NCBI GenBank assembly: GCA_964020085.1
Contig: OZ026597.1
Span: 15,159,515-15,223,514 of the forward strand
Length of the DNA: 64,000 bases
Origin: Micromussa lordhowensis
Taxonomy: Eukaryota > Cnidaria > Anthozoa > Scleractinia > Lobophylliidae
Reading direction: 5' to 3'
Each line of letters begins with the position of its first letter. Positions within the stretch are counted from its first letter, which is position 1. The notes under the pieces were generated by a model. The model had not been told where the DNA came from, made no database searches, and saw nothing but the letters and a program-made list of their open reading frames with translations. Of this stretch, positions 54,163 through 64,000 are shown one piece after another. A program made the position numbers and the translations under genes.

Positions 54163-56680
54163 GTGAAAGCTGATGTGTTGTTTTCATGAGGATTCAATTT
54201 TTTTTGGACAAATTTAACCTAACGAAGGTTTCTGAACCCTTTACTTACCTGCAGTACTCAAGAAATTTTGAAACGCATTTTTCCTACAAACCCACTTAAC
54301 ATATTGGATAGATCTATAAGCAAACTACTGAAGATATAAGTAACAGAGCCTCTCCGCAAACAACTTTCTGAACAGTGAAATGCCAAAAAAATCATGCTTG
54401 CCCAAGCATACATGTATATAAATCAACATCCTCGCATACCTTATTACAGTCTGTTGCTCTTTCCGACCATTGCGAAACCACTGCAGCTTGCATTTTACAT
54501 GAGCCCGCAAGTAGAGCTAAGGTTGTGCAGAAAACTGCGCAGTATGTTTTTCTGCTCTGAAGGTGATCAACAAGCGAGCAATGCCATTCCTCACTGGCTT
54601 CAATGCTATATCCCAAACAAACTAAGGAAACCTTTTTTGAGGGGGGGGGGGGGGGGGCAGACTTCTAGCCAGGTGGCTGTCCGGTCACTTCTCAGGAGAA
54701 AATAAATAAATAAATTAAACAGAGATCTTGTTGATTTGCTGTCAGTACTTTCATTATTAATGACATTTCAAACAAAATCTCTTGACAAGGCTGCTGCCTA
54801 ACAGGAGCCCGGTAGCCTGGGGCTCCCAAGAAAGTCCTTTGGGCTCCCTAACTTTTTGCAGCAGCTCCCAAAACATTACCTGTTGGGCTCCTAACTTTTT
54901 GGCTTTTGCCATTCTGGGCTCCTTGAAATATTTGTTAGGCAACAGTCCTGCTTGATTTCTATAGTCATTCTGGAAATGCTTTTGAACACACCATCTCAAC
55001 ATCCTATTATTTCTACTTTAGTTTTCTTTGGTTACTTCTTGGTCTTTACAGTGACAAATGTTGGACAAGCTTTGGAATAAAAGACAACCATTCAGATGTT
55101 AACACAAGTGATGCATTTAGTATGGGCAGAGGGAGCTTCAGTTTCAATTTAATTTAGGTTTTTGGCGATGAAAACGATGCATTATCATTCAAGTCCGATT
55201 GATACATTTATCAGTTGAAAATCACAGAAAACACACCTGAGACACTTTGTTTCAAAATTTTCTAGTGGGATGTGGCTTTGGTTCCCATATTTGTCAGTGG
55301 ACAGCCACTCACAGAATCCTGGATAAAAGGCTGGGGAGCAGGGGTAGGGGGGGAACTATTTAGGCTAACCAGGTTGTTTAACAAATTGACGTCAGTTTTT
55401 CACACGTCTGTCCTTTTATTGATCATGAATTTCGTCATAACATTAAAGTAGCTGTGGATCTGCCAGCAGACTACTTTGACAATGTCATGATGAAATTCAT
55501 TGTCAATAGCAGGACAGACACATAAAAACCTGACATCAATTTGTTTTTACGATAACAAAATTGTCAAATTGTCTGCTCTGGCTCATTGACGCATTGCATA
55601 AATTATGAATTCATGTGGCTGTCCGCTTATTGACAATGAAAATTAGCCAATGAGCATGCAAGAATTTCTGCAGTTATTGTAAAAATTTAGATAGATAGAT
55701 CACTTTACTTATACACGGTAGATTCTGGCCACCCCGTAATATACAGGCAAAAATATCTACAAAATGTAAGCATTAAGACAATATAATCATTATAAAAGTA
55801 ATTACAATGAATAAAAGCCTGATCTAAACTAACTAAAGTAACTGCCTGATAAATAGAAACAAATGAAAATGAAAGTACTGTTTTTCAAGGACACCGTGTT
55901 GTTAGTTCCTTCCAAACTGAAGTTGCTCAGCTTTGTCTTGAGGCTAACCAGACTGTTATTTAGGCTAACTGCATATTGGCTCACATGACTCAGTTGCTCG
56001 CAATTTAAGTTTTGTGCAGACCTCATGTGTGTACCTTCCAAAATCCTGAACATAATTATACAGCTGGCATCTTTTCCCTCTACAGCATGCCCATTTATTG
56101 GCTAGTTTGTGGTCACATGACATCTAACAATGTTGACAGCTGTTGCATGTGATCAGAGCATGCCGTTGAAGGTGGCCTGACGTTGTCACTGGCATGTCAG
56201 CGCGCTTTTCAAAATTTTCCTTTTTTTTTATCAAGCGATTTGTTTTGCTACTTCGTCTCAGGAAACATTGACATTTGAGGGAAACAAAATTCACTGTTCC
56301 CCATGGGACCAGTCATTTATTAGCAAAAAGCATCTTAAAAGTTTAGATTTTACCATTTTGCTATCCCTTGTATTTGTCCGTATTGTTAAAAATTAGCATT
56401 CTCTAGAGTAGTGTTATAGCATGGCGGGTACATGTACATGTATTTATTTCACCAGCACTTGTTACACTGTCTGTACTGGACACTTATCTTTGCAAGTTAG
56501 TAGCCTACATGTACATGTTGGTATTTCCCTATATAGCAATGCATTAACACAAGCAGAATTAGTGGTTTTCAATAATTTGTAAAGAGGATTTAATTTTTTT
56601 AATGAAACTTGTAAGTACAGAACATGTAATAATTCTGGTTAATTTACTAGACTAAGTGTACTAAAACTTGTCTTTTTATA
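54163..56680. other. Intergenic; no gene seen apart from repeats
   Basis: Contains a ~G17 run at 54641-54657, repeated GGGCTCC/CTAACTTTTTG words at 54793-54935, the palindrome at 55379-55545, and AGGCTAACCAG fragments (55362, 55940) that also occur near 50690. No convincing protein-coding frame. Confidence 0.5.
55379..55545. repeat. Palindromic MITE
   Basis: Arms AACAAATTGACGTCAG and CTGACATCAATTTGTT, with inner pairs GTCTGTCC/GGACAGAC and CATGAATTTC/GAAATTCAT, centre near 55462. Confidence 0.8.
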
Positions 56681-56689
56681 TTTAAGGAT

Positions 56690-56797
56690 CTGTATGCCTG
56701 CAAGATGGTGACATCCACATCAGAAAGGGAACAGAGCAACATTAAGGCAGACTGAACCAAATGGAGGATTGAGTTTAAACTCTAGATGTGCTTGGTT
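56690..56797 (+). other. ~110-bp segment with exon-like borders, paralogue at 62803-62909
   Basis: After TTTTTATATTTAAG the sequence GATCTGTATGCCTGCAAGATG begins, and it ends at CTTG/GTTAGTACATG. The segment at 62803-62909 has the same start (GATCTGTATCCTGACAAGATG), the same GGACCAAATGGAGGATT-like interior and the same G/GTTAGT end. These are either duplicated host exons or a repeat. The DIRS element lies between them. Confidence 0.35.
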
Positions 56798-57331
56798 AGT
56801 ACATGTCTTTCCCTATTCTTCCTGAGAGGGATACCACCTAACCCTAACCCTAAGGAAATCCATTCAAGGTTACTCCCGAGATTTCGGGTGGAAATTTCCC
56901 CGGAGGGAAGGTACTTACCTGACGGGGAGATGTAGTTCTTCAAACTCCCTCGGAGATTGATACGAGCAATACTTGTGCAGAGCGCAGCCGTGCAAGGTCT
57001 GGGTACCACATTTTAAAAAAGTTAAGGCGTTCCTTACGTTCTCTGAGAGAGTAGTGCGAAGGTCACGAATGACAGTAACAGGGAGGGGAGGAACAGAAAC
57101 CGACACTGGTAGGGGAACAGTATTGCTCGTATCAGTGTACCTTCCCTCCGGGGAAATATAATTTCTTCTTCACCCCCTCTACGACTGATACTCACAGTAC
57201 TTGTGCAGACTATAAGGGTTACTGGCATGAGAATCATGATCCTCAACATAAACCAGGCTAAGTAGCCCTATTTATTAGCCAATACAACAAACCCCTCCTG
57301 AAAACCCACATAAGGTTATATAACTGAGAAC

Positions 57332-57401
57332 TTTAGGAAAAGGTGAAGTTGTACATGTAGTCCTCACTACAGGACAGAAACCGATCTAGATATGTACACA
57401 G
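57332..57401 (+). repeat. ~68-bp direct repeat, second copy at 57748-57815
   Basis: TTAGGAAAAGGTGAAGTTGT through GGACAGAAACCGATCTAG and ATATGTACA occurs in both places with one or two differences. The second copy forms the junction between the DIRS recombinase and the CR1/L2 fragment. Confidence 0.8.
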
Positions 57402-57498
57402 CCAGCAAACACAACAAAACTTAAGACCCACAGAGAAAAGGTGGGTCACCTACTGAAAATGAAACTGTGTTCTTAAGGTACATGTTCCATGGGGCCAG

Positions 57499-58708
57499 TT
57501 ACTCTGGTACAACAGTGAGTACTGCCCTTGCAAACTCTCCCTTGTCTGGTGACCTCAGGTAAAAGCGCTTGAAAGTTTCTGAGGAGGACCAATCCACTGC
57601 TACCAGGATAGTATCCAAGGGGACACCTGCTCGTGCAGCTGCAGACGTAGAGGCACCCCTAGTGGAGTGACCAGTAAAGTGGCAAGAAATCCGTGCGGGT
57701 TGCATAGTTTTCCTCTGCCATCTGGACACAGTCTGACTTGAGATGGGTTTTAGGAAAAGGTGAAGTTGTACATGTAGTCCTCACTACAGGACAGAAACCG
57801 GTCTAGATATGTACAGTCAAGGAAGAAAATACGATCATATTACACCAATGTTACAAGAACTCCATTGGTTACCTATTCACTATAGAACCGTATTTAAGAT
57901 TATACTAACTGTGTTTAAATGTCTTAACACTGAAGCACCTGAGTATTTGAAAAGAAAACTACATTACAGACATTATTCAAGATCATTACGTTCTGTCTCA
58001 AATAAGCTATTGAAAGAACCCAGGTCACATACAAAAACATATGGCGATAGAGCTTTTTCTAACATCGCCCCAAGACTGTGGAACAGTATTCCAAATGATA
58101 TACGAAACATTATGAACATTCAAACTTTAAAAACAAAGTTGAAAACGTATCTTTTCAAGAAATATTTAGATAATTCCCTATTGTTCTAGAACTTTATTGT
58201 AACTTACGTTATTACTATCATATTTTTAGGTATTTTTAATTACTAGAGTATTTTCTTATTCATTTTTAACATTATTATTCTTAGATAGAAAGGTCAATTA
58301 TTGTAAAGCGCCTTGAACATAGGACATGAGCGCTATATAAATTACCTATTATTATTATTATTATTATTATTATTTTAATGGTCTGACAAATGAAATCAGG
58401 AGGCGAGATGATTGTTGTCTGGTTACCGTCCTGGATTGATACCCCTGTAAAGTTTTAACTACGCAAAATCTTAGGATTGCCTGGAAAAGCAGGCAGATAA
58501 ATTTTTGTGTGTTCAGCCAAAGAGAATTCCCAGGAATCGCTCCTGATGGAGACAGATCTAGCTTAATCAATTCATGTGCCCGAGCAGATGAGGTCAAAGC
58601 CAGTAATGCTGCTAATTTAAAGGATAGCATCTTAAGTGTAAGGCCAGCAAGTGGATCCAGGGTTGCGAGAAACTCGAGCAAGCACTTAACATTCCACGTT
58701 GAGCTCAA
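57499..58708 (-). pseudogene. DIRS tyrosine recombinase, split by a LINE fragment
   Basis: The N-terminal part (58708-58378) holds KLAALLALTSSARAHEL, with the first catalytic Arg. The C-terminal part (57747-57499) holds GHSTRGASTSAAARAG, the His/Arg box, and a FKRFYLR with the nucleophile Tyr candidate. Between them lies 57753-58372, a LINE insertion. Flanking TTTTA at 57748-57752 and 58373-58377 looks like its target duplication. Confidence 0.75.
57753..58372 (+). mobile_element. CR1/L2-type LINE 3' fragment inside the DIRS recombinase
   Basis: The frame 57809-58189 reads LQELHWLPIHYRTVFKIIL, YGDRAFSNIAPRLWNSIP and LKTKLKTYLFKKYL, the conserved C-terminal end of CR1/L2-like ORF2 proteins. 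It is followed by a short 3' UTR with TTGTAAAGCGCCTTGAA, GAGCGCTATATAAAT and an (ATT)n tail to 58372. It is 5' truncated. Its first ~60 bp (57753-57815) repeat 57336-57401, which is unusual. Confidence 0.8.
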
Positions 58709-59001
58709 TCAAGGGGCTGGTGGCTTCATGCGAAACATTCCCTTCATAAAACGAGACACCACTGGAAGGTCTCCATGCTTAGTCTGACCCACAGGCAGAT
58801 GTCCCTGCGAAATAGCAGACTTATAGACTGCCAGAGTTCTATTTTCTAGTGACGGATTAGTCACTGTCTCCGTCAAGAAGGTCAACACATCTGTGACTGG
58901 TGCTGAGTAGGGGCACAGGCCTCTGGAAGAACACCATGTCTGCCAAGGACCCTGGTAACATTTCTTGGTTGACTGGGATCACAACGATAGGAGAACATTA
59001 G

Positions 59002-59870
59002 TCACCTCCTCAGGGAAACCTGCCGCCTGGTAGACTGACCCGATATCGGCCATACAGTCAGATTGAGAGACTGCCACAGAGGGTGAACTGCTGCTTGCTC
59101 GAAAGGCAGAGACAGCAGTGACTTCTCCTTGGAAAAAGGGTATGGTGTACCTTCAGCATCAGTTGAATCTGAGCATACCATGGTTGACCTGGCCAATCTG
59201 GAGCTACTAGGAGAGCAGTTGCTTTGTCGCTTCTCATCTGTGAAGAATTTGAGGCAGTAGCACCACTGGTGGGTGGATGAAACTCTTCCACTGGCTCCAG
59301 TCCTGTTGAAAGGCATCCACTGCTGAAGCACTGGGGTCTGGAAGTCGCGACACATAAAGAGGCAGCTGATGGTTAGAATGTGACGCGAATAGGTCTATAT
59401 CTGGAAAGTAGAAGTGATGTGCTATGTCCCGAAAGATATCCTTCCGAAGCATCCACTCTGTGCGCATGTTGAATTCCCTCCAAGCCACATCTGATTCCAC
59501 ATTCAACACTCCTGGTAAGTGACAGGCTGTCACCCATGAACCCTGGGTCAGCAGGAAGGACCACAGTTCCAAGGCTAGTAGGGACAGAGATGGAGACTGA
59601 GTGCCCCCCCCTCCTGTTCACATAGGCGGTGGCGGTTGTATTGTCCATTTCCAGAAGGATATGACGTGGGGTATGGTGGTCCAGACTCTGGGTTGGTGGC
59701 TGAATGCCTACTCTCAGGAATGCCTTCAAAGCTAGAATGGCTGCCTTGATTTCCAAACAATTGATGTGTTGTTCTGCCTCCTCCACGCTCCAGCGTCCCC
59801 CCGTCGACGTGTCATTGCAGGTTGTCCCCAACCCAGTAAGGATGTATCGGTCCTGATGGTAAGATCAAAT
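59002..59870 (-). pseudogene. DIRS RNase H-like region and downstream ORF, frameshifted
   Basis: GGRWSVEEAEQHINCLEIKA, then ILLEMDNTTATAYVNRRGG, are RNase H motifs of DIRS elements. The protein continues in a second frame (GSWVTACHLPGVLNVESDV... TEWMLRKDIF) and a third, so at least two frameshifts are present. Confidence 0.7.
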
Positions 59871-60170
59871 TTGGGAGGAGTGATATTTTCCCTTACTGTC
59901 CTCTTCCAACTAACATAAACTGTATCTGTACATTTAATATTTTAAGTTAGGTTAGTGAAACGGTTTTTCTTGTTATTTCTTAATACTGTATTCCTTCTTT
60001 TTATTAATTAATTTTTGTTTGTATATATATATATATATTTTTTTTCTTTTGTAATTTGCTTATTAAGGCATGGCCCGCCCAGATTAGCCTTTGCTAGTTG
60101 CGGGCATGCCCTTTCTGTAAATAGATCTTTAAAATAAATAAATAAATAAATGGTAAATGGTAAATGATGT
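59870..60170. mobile_element. LINE 3' fragment inserted in the DIRS RT/RNase H region
   Basis: The sequence GGCATGGCCCGCCCAGATTAG ... GTAAATAGATCTTTAAAATAAATAAATAAATAAATGG is a non-LTR-style 3' end with an AAAT tail. It breaks the DIRS frame between ALNYARSQQSG (minus, ~60195) and DLTIRTDTSLLGWG (~59860). The 5' edge is uncertain. Confidence 0.5.
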
Positions 60171-61200
60171 CCTGACTGTTGCGATCGTGCATAGTTTAAG
60201 GCACCCACCATCTCATGTCCTTCAGGGAGGGTTAAGACAATGACATCTGACACCGCGGTCTCCATATCCAAGCCGGTAAAGCAGCAGAGCCTGCTGACGC
60301 TGCAGGCCTCTGTAATATAATGGTGCCATCCACAGTCCCGTCCGTGCAGCATGGCTCATACGGCCAAAGAGGCTCGACAGTCCACTCAGGGTCTTTGACT
60401 GAGACTCTAGCATTTCCTGGCATGCTCCCTGTATCCAATTGATCTGCTCCTCTGGCAGGGCAACTGACATGTAAGTTGTGTCTAGCACCGCACCCAGAAA
60501 GACTAAGCGATGCGTTGGTTCCAGAGAGCATTTTGTGAGTTTCACCATGAAACTCAGGCTGGACAAAAGTCTCCACACATAAAGGAATATCTCGCTCAAT
60601 ATGTCCTTCCGATGGTGAATTAGGAGAAGATCGTCCAAGTAAATGACTGTCCATATCCCTTCTGAATGCAGTTTGGCGACAATCGGACGGAGGATTCCGG
60701 TGAAGACTCAGGGAACCAGAGAGAGGACGAATGGGAGGCAACGGAACTCGTAAGTTGTTCCCTTGAACTGAAAACGAAGATATTTCCTTGACTCTGGGTG
60801 TATCGGGCCTGCATAGTAGGCATCCTTCAGGTTGAGTTTCATCATATAATTGCCCTTGCGTAGAAGAGAGCGAGCAGTATGGAGCCCCTTGATTTTGAAC
60901 TTCTCCTTCGGAAGAAATGTTTAGTGCCTTCAGGTTGATCACAGGGCGGAACTCTCCTGTCCCTTGTCCTTTCTTCACTAGAAAGAGTGTTGAAATGAAC
61001 TGTTGTGGGCGGGATTCACCACTGAAATGGCACCCTTGGAAATTAGTGGCTTAATTGCCCCCTTCATTAGCTCCATCGGCTGTCCATCCTTGACAACTGT
61101 TGGACGAGACTGCCGCTGATGCGGGGTCTGAGGAAAGGTATTTTGTACCCTGACACAGCCTGAAGAATCCATTTGTCCATTTTGAGCAGGTTCCAACTTG
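60170..61200 (-). pseudogene. DIRS reverse transcriptase, frameshifted
   Basis: The VKKGQGTGEFRPVINLKALN motif lies at ~60980-60915, then the frame shifts. The catalytic IYLDDLLLIHH is at ~60650-60615, followed by FLGAVLDT and the connection region. At least one frameshift near 60900. Confidence 0.75.
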
Positions 61201-61271
61201 TTAAGAAAGTTCCGAGTCTGTTTGCCGTTTGATTGACCAAAAGTGACAAGGGGGGAGCAGATGACAGATAG

Positions 61272-62224
61272 TCAGCTGCTGTTGGTGTTGTTTGTCGACT
61301 GGTTGGAGTCTGATGCTCGTCTGGCACCTCCGCTGTTCTTGCTGTACTTTGCACCAGTGCCTCCAGGCTTGTAGGCCCATTTTCTCTTCCTGTCTGCTCC
61401 GGACTGCTGTCCCTGTTTAAATGAGGCGGAGTCACGAAAAGACTGGGAACTAGACCATGGCTTAGGGCCAGCCTTCGGCTTGCAGATCAACTTAGCGGTG
61501 GAAGCCTTGTGGTCATGCTCACTCTTTATTTTCTCATGGAACTGGTGTGGGAACAAATGCCTATTGGTGAGGTAATCTGAGAAACGTCGCTGTCTCCAGA
61601 CATTCAACTGGGCGTTTGCATTGCCCAGCAGAACCAGAGCATCCTCCAGCATCTCCCAGACCACCTCGGGGTCTGGGCTCCCTTCCCCATCGTCATTAGG
61701 GGGGAGTCGAGATTCATCAACGCTGCCAGAATTGGCCTAGCCATTGTGAGGAAAGGCCCCTGCTGCTCAGCAAGGCCATCATCAAAGGCAAAAACCTCTT
61801 TGGTTTTCCTGATTTCTTCCTTCATGCCAGCTTCCATGGTGGGAGTACACATAAATGACCCAGTCCCCTTGATTGGAGGGTAACTGGCTGACAGATCCTT
61901 CCATTTCTCTTTGGTCAGAGGCTTAGTCAAAGCCTTGGTTGTAAGATGAAGGAGCTCTGAAGAGAACTCAAAATCTTCTTCTGTTGAGAAAAAGCATTCA
62001 CCCTGACTGGAAGGGCCCGGAGTCTCCTCGTCTGTCTGTCCTCTGTTGCTCGGGGAATTAGAATCACCGTTCTGGCTTGAAGGCTCTTGTGGGGAGACAA
62101 AACCACCCAAAGAAAAGAACTTGGCCAGAATAACTGGAACAGCCTTTGCGATAGACTCTTCTATATGCTTTTCCAACGCAGGTGATGCAACCTCCGCCAT
62201 TGCAGTTGGAGCCGACTTATTCAC
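61272..62224 (-). pseudogene. DIRS gag-like ORF, frameshifted
   Basis: The frame starting at 62224 runs to ~61650, where the protein continues in another frame as EDALVLLGNANAQLNVWRQR, then HLFPHQFHEKIKSEHD. These are typical of DIRS capsid-like ORFs. The C-terminal part is Lys/Ser-rich. Confidence 0.7.
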
Positions 62225-62802
62225 ATTGTCCTAAAGGACAAAAAGTGGTCAATGACACATGCCTTTACATTACTAATGGAGTCGGCACAAACGAGAGCCT
62301 AGGTAAACATCTTGCTCAATCTGCTGGAAAGGCGACCATCCTCTGTCAAAAATATGATAAACATAACAAATGAAGTACAACTTGCGTTATCCGATGAAGA
62401 ATCCCCCATTAGGAAACCTGAATCTGTGAAAAAAATGCCGTACAAATAAGTATAAACCGAATCTGTCGTCGACCGTAGCACGCCACGAACGAAAGAGGAA
62501 GCAAGGAACGCCTTGAACTTTTTTAAAATGTGGTACCCAGACCGCGCATGGCTGCGCTCTGCAGAAGTATTGTGAGTATCAGTCGTAGAGGGGGTGAAGA
62601 AGAAAGAGTTACTGCGAGTCAAAGTAAACTTTCCTGTCTGGGATCATGTCATTAGGGCAAAATCCCCAGTGTCAAGATCCAGAGTCTATAAATGTACATA
62701 CCATTTAAGCCACTCCTACATGTTAAGTCCAAGTACATGTACACTGTAAAGACTGTGGCTAATTAACTCCTGAAGTACGACCTTTGTTTATATCTTTAGG
62801 AT

Positions 62803-62909
62803 CTGTATCCTGACAAGATGAAGACGACGCATCAACACAAACAACAGACCAACTATTGCAGACTGGACCAAATGGAGGATTAAGTTCCCACTCTACACTG
62901 TCATGGTTA
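62803..62909 (+). other. Paralogue of the 56690 exon-like segment
   Basis: The segment is preceded by a good acceptor-like TTTATATCTTTAG and ends CATG/GTTAGTATATG. Its frame reads DLYPDKMKTTHQ to a TAA at the end, while the 56690 copy reads DLYACKM and stops earlier. Coding status is unclear. Confidence 0.35.
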
Positions 62910-64000
62910 GTATATGTAGATTACTGGTACTTTACTTACAGATGTTGAGCGTGTACAATTTTTAATCAGGAGTTGTCAAGAATCGCAAACGAACGAGCAA
63001 GTCCTGGAGCAAGTGAGTTTGCGATTCTTTACAACAACTGAATAAACTTCGTACAAGCGAACTAACCATGAAGTAATTTGTTTATTAGTACTAAGATATT
63101 ACTAATGTTTAACTTTAAATCACAGTCAACTGACCACGAAAGACAAAGAAATTCCAAACTCAATATTGCTTTATTTAGACCCAATCAATGTAGGCTTGAT
63201 TTCCGCTGCTCTCTCGAGTCCTGTCTACATTCCTCCCTGAGAAGAGATGGGTTGAAGCATGAGCGGCAAAGCATGTCTTTGACATAAATTTAATTTTTTC
63301 TGGCTTCGGCATAGACTGTTGTTGTTTTCCTTCAAGAATACTATCCATCAATTTGACTCAGTGTTGTGTCTCTTAAGCTCAACGTTTAGGTCCTGGATTA
63401 GGTTTATCCCTTTCTTTGTTGACTTTGTTCATTATCTGACGTTCTTGCACCACATGATTCAAATATAGATTCTCACGCAATAGTCTGTTGACTGTTTTTC
63501 ATGTTGTATATGCTGCTATTGTTTTGGTCAGACATGATATCATAAGTTGACGGTATTTTGGTTAAAGGTCCCGCTAACGTGATCGCACTTTACATCGCAC
63601 AACTTCTTTGCTACTGCAAAAAGGATAATTCATACAGCCTCCTCGGTTCAGGCAGGCTGATTTTCTATTGGTCGAAATTGACAATACCAATTCCACACAT
63701 CCAGCTGTGAGTTCCAGGGAGGAGCACAGGCTCCCTTCCTGAACATCAGCTGGTAATTGAGTTCAATTTTTCAACATCATGTGCTCTCTCTGTACTTCGT
63801 TCACTCAAAGTATATTTTTACACTCAAAATACATTTTTCACTCGAAGTACATTTTTACTTGCTGTTTTTCAGGAACAACCAAATAATTTGTCACACTTTG
63901 AAGGTTTTTGTGTCTCAATACATGTAGTTGAATTATGTCAGTTGCCGGGATATTATTGTTTTTCAAAGCCTGAATCATGGTTTTGCGACCAATTTTGTTT
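62910..64000. other. No gene seen; repeats only
   Basis: A dispersed-repeat copy lies at ~63410-63765 (relative of 13535-13815). A degenerate ~20-bp tandem lies at 63802-63859, with three CACTCxAAxTAxATTTTTA units. The window ends without a recognisable exon. Confidence 0.5.

Larger units (their letters stand above)
56890..62636 (-). mobile_element. DIRS-type retroelement, decayed and interrupted
   Basis: On the minus strand, in order: gag-like ORF, reverse transcriptase, RNase H-like region and tyrosine recombinase. Terminal sequences are inverted: TGCAGAGCGCAGCC...GGTCTGGGTACCACATTTTAAAAAAG at ~56975-57022 matches the reverse of 62520-62575. The left end also contains an internal inverted pair (TTTCCCCGGAGGGAAGGTAC 56896-56915 and its complement 57139-57158) plus CTTCTTCACCCCCTCTACGA, which recurs inverted at the right end, as expected of the split repeats of DIRS elements. 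It has no DDE integrase. Several frameshifts make it non-functional. Confidence 0.85.

Noticed and set aside
50660..55990. AGGCTAACCAG fragments at 50.69, 55.36 and 55.94 kb as ends of one large element
   Set aside because: All are in the same orientation, short and imperfect; no consistent boundary could be found.
56836..56851. Telomere-like CTAACCCTAACCCTAA
   Set aside because: Only two repeat units; not an interstitial telomere array. The same applies to GTTAGGGTTAGGG near 24884.

Overview
This is an AT-rich, intron-rich animal genomic window with no prokaryotic or plasmid organisation. The gene content fits a cnidarian, most likely an anthozoan and probably a stony coral. The evidence is a death-effector-domain/NB-ARC/TPR gene of the kind expanded in corals, compact multi-exon genes, many palindromic MITEs and tRNA-derived SINEs, a DIRS-type retroelement, and very frequent TACATGTACATG words. 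The species assignment is an inference.

Layout. Three host genes can be reconstructed exon by exon with in-phase GT-AG junctions. (1) 544-9349, minus strand: four exons, 784 codons, DED + NB-ARC ATPase + TPRs, an apoptosome/NLR-like STAND protein. (2) 9943-20748, plus strand: eight exons, 852 codons, a seven-bladed RCC1 propeller followed by a long acidic tail and a basic, proline-rich C-terminus. Genes 1 and 2 are head to head, with 593 bp between start codons, so they may share a promoter. (3) 38125-45759, plus strand: seven exons, 561 codons, a complete K+-dependent Na+/Ca2+ exchanger of the SLC24 (NCKX) family, with a TATA-like box and a short upstream ORF in front.

Between and inside the genes the window is mostly repeats. 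The introns of gene 1 hold a nested TIR element, a three-copy palindromic repeat and a minisatellite-armed TIR element. The introns of gene 2 hold a 0.4-kb palindrome, a MITE, two SINEs and a hAT-like MITE with an 8-bp duplication. From 20.7 to 28 kb I see no gene, only a probable 3' UTR and small repeats. From 28.0 to 36.7 kb lies an array of four diverged and partly deleted copies of a 2.2-2.6 kb unit, in which two blocks look like decaying small exons. This array is the least explained part of the window.

From 45.8 to 64 kb there is no intact host gene. The stretch holds a purine-rich degenerate minisatellite, three palindromes (one of 0.63 kb with a 12-bp direct repeat at its ends), a broken L1/Tx1-type LINE (50.99-54.16 kb), and a decayed DIRS-type tyrosine-recombinase retroelement (about 56.9-62.6 kb). 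The DIRS element is itself interrupted by at least two LINE 3' fragments. A pair of diverged ~110-bp segments with splice-site-like borders flanks the DIRS element and may be duplicated host exons.

All calls come from reading the sequence. Splice junctions, domain calls and family names have not been checked against transcripts or databases.
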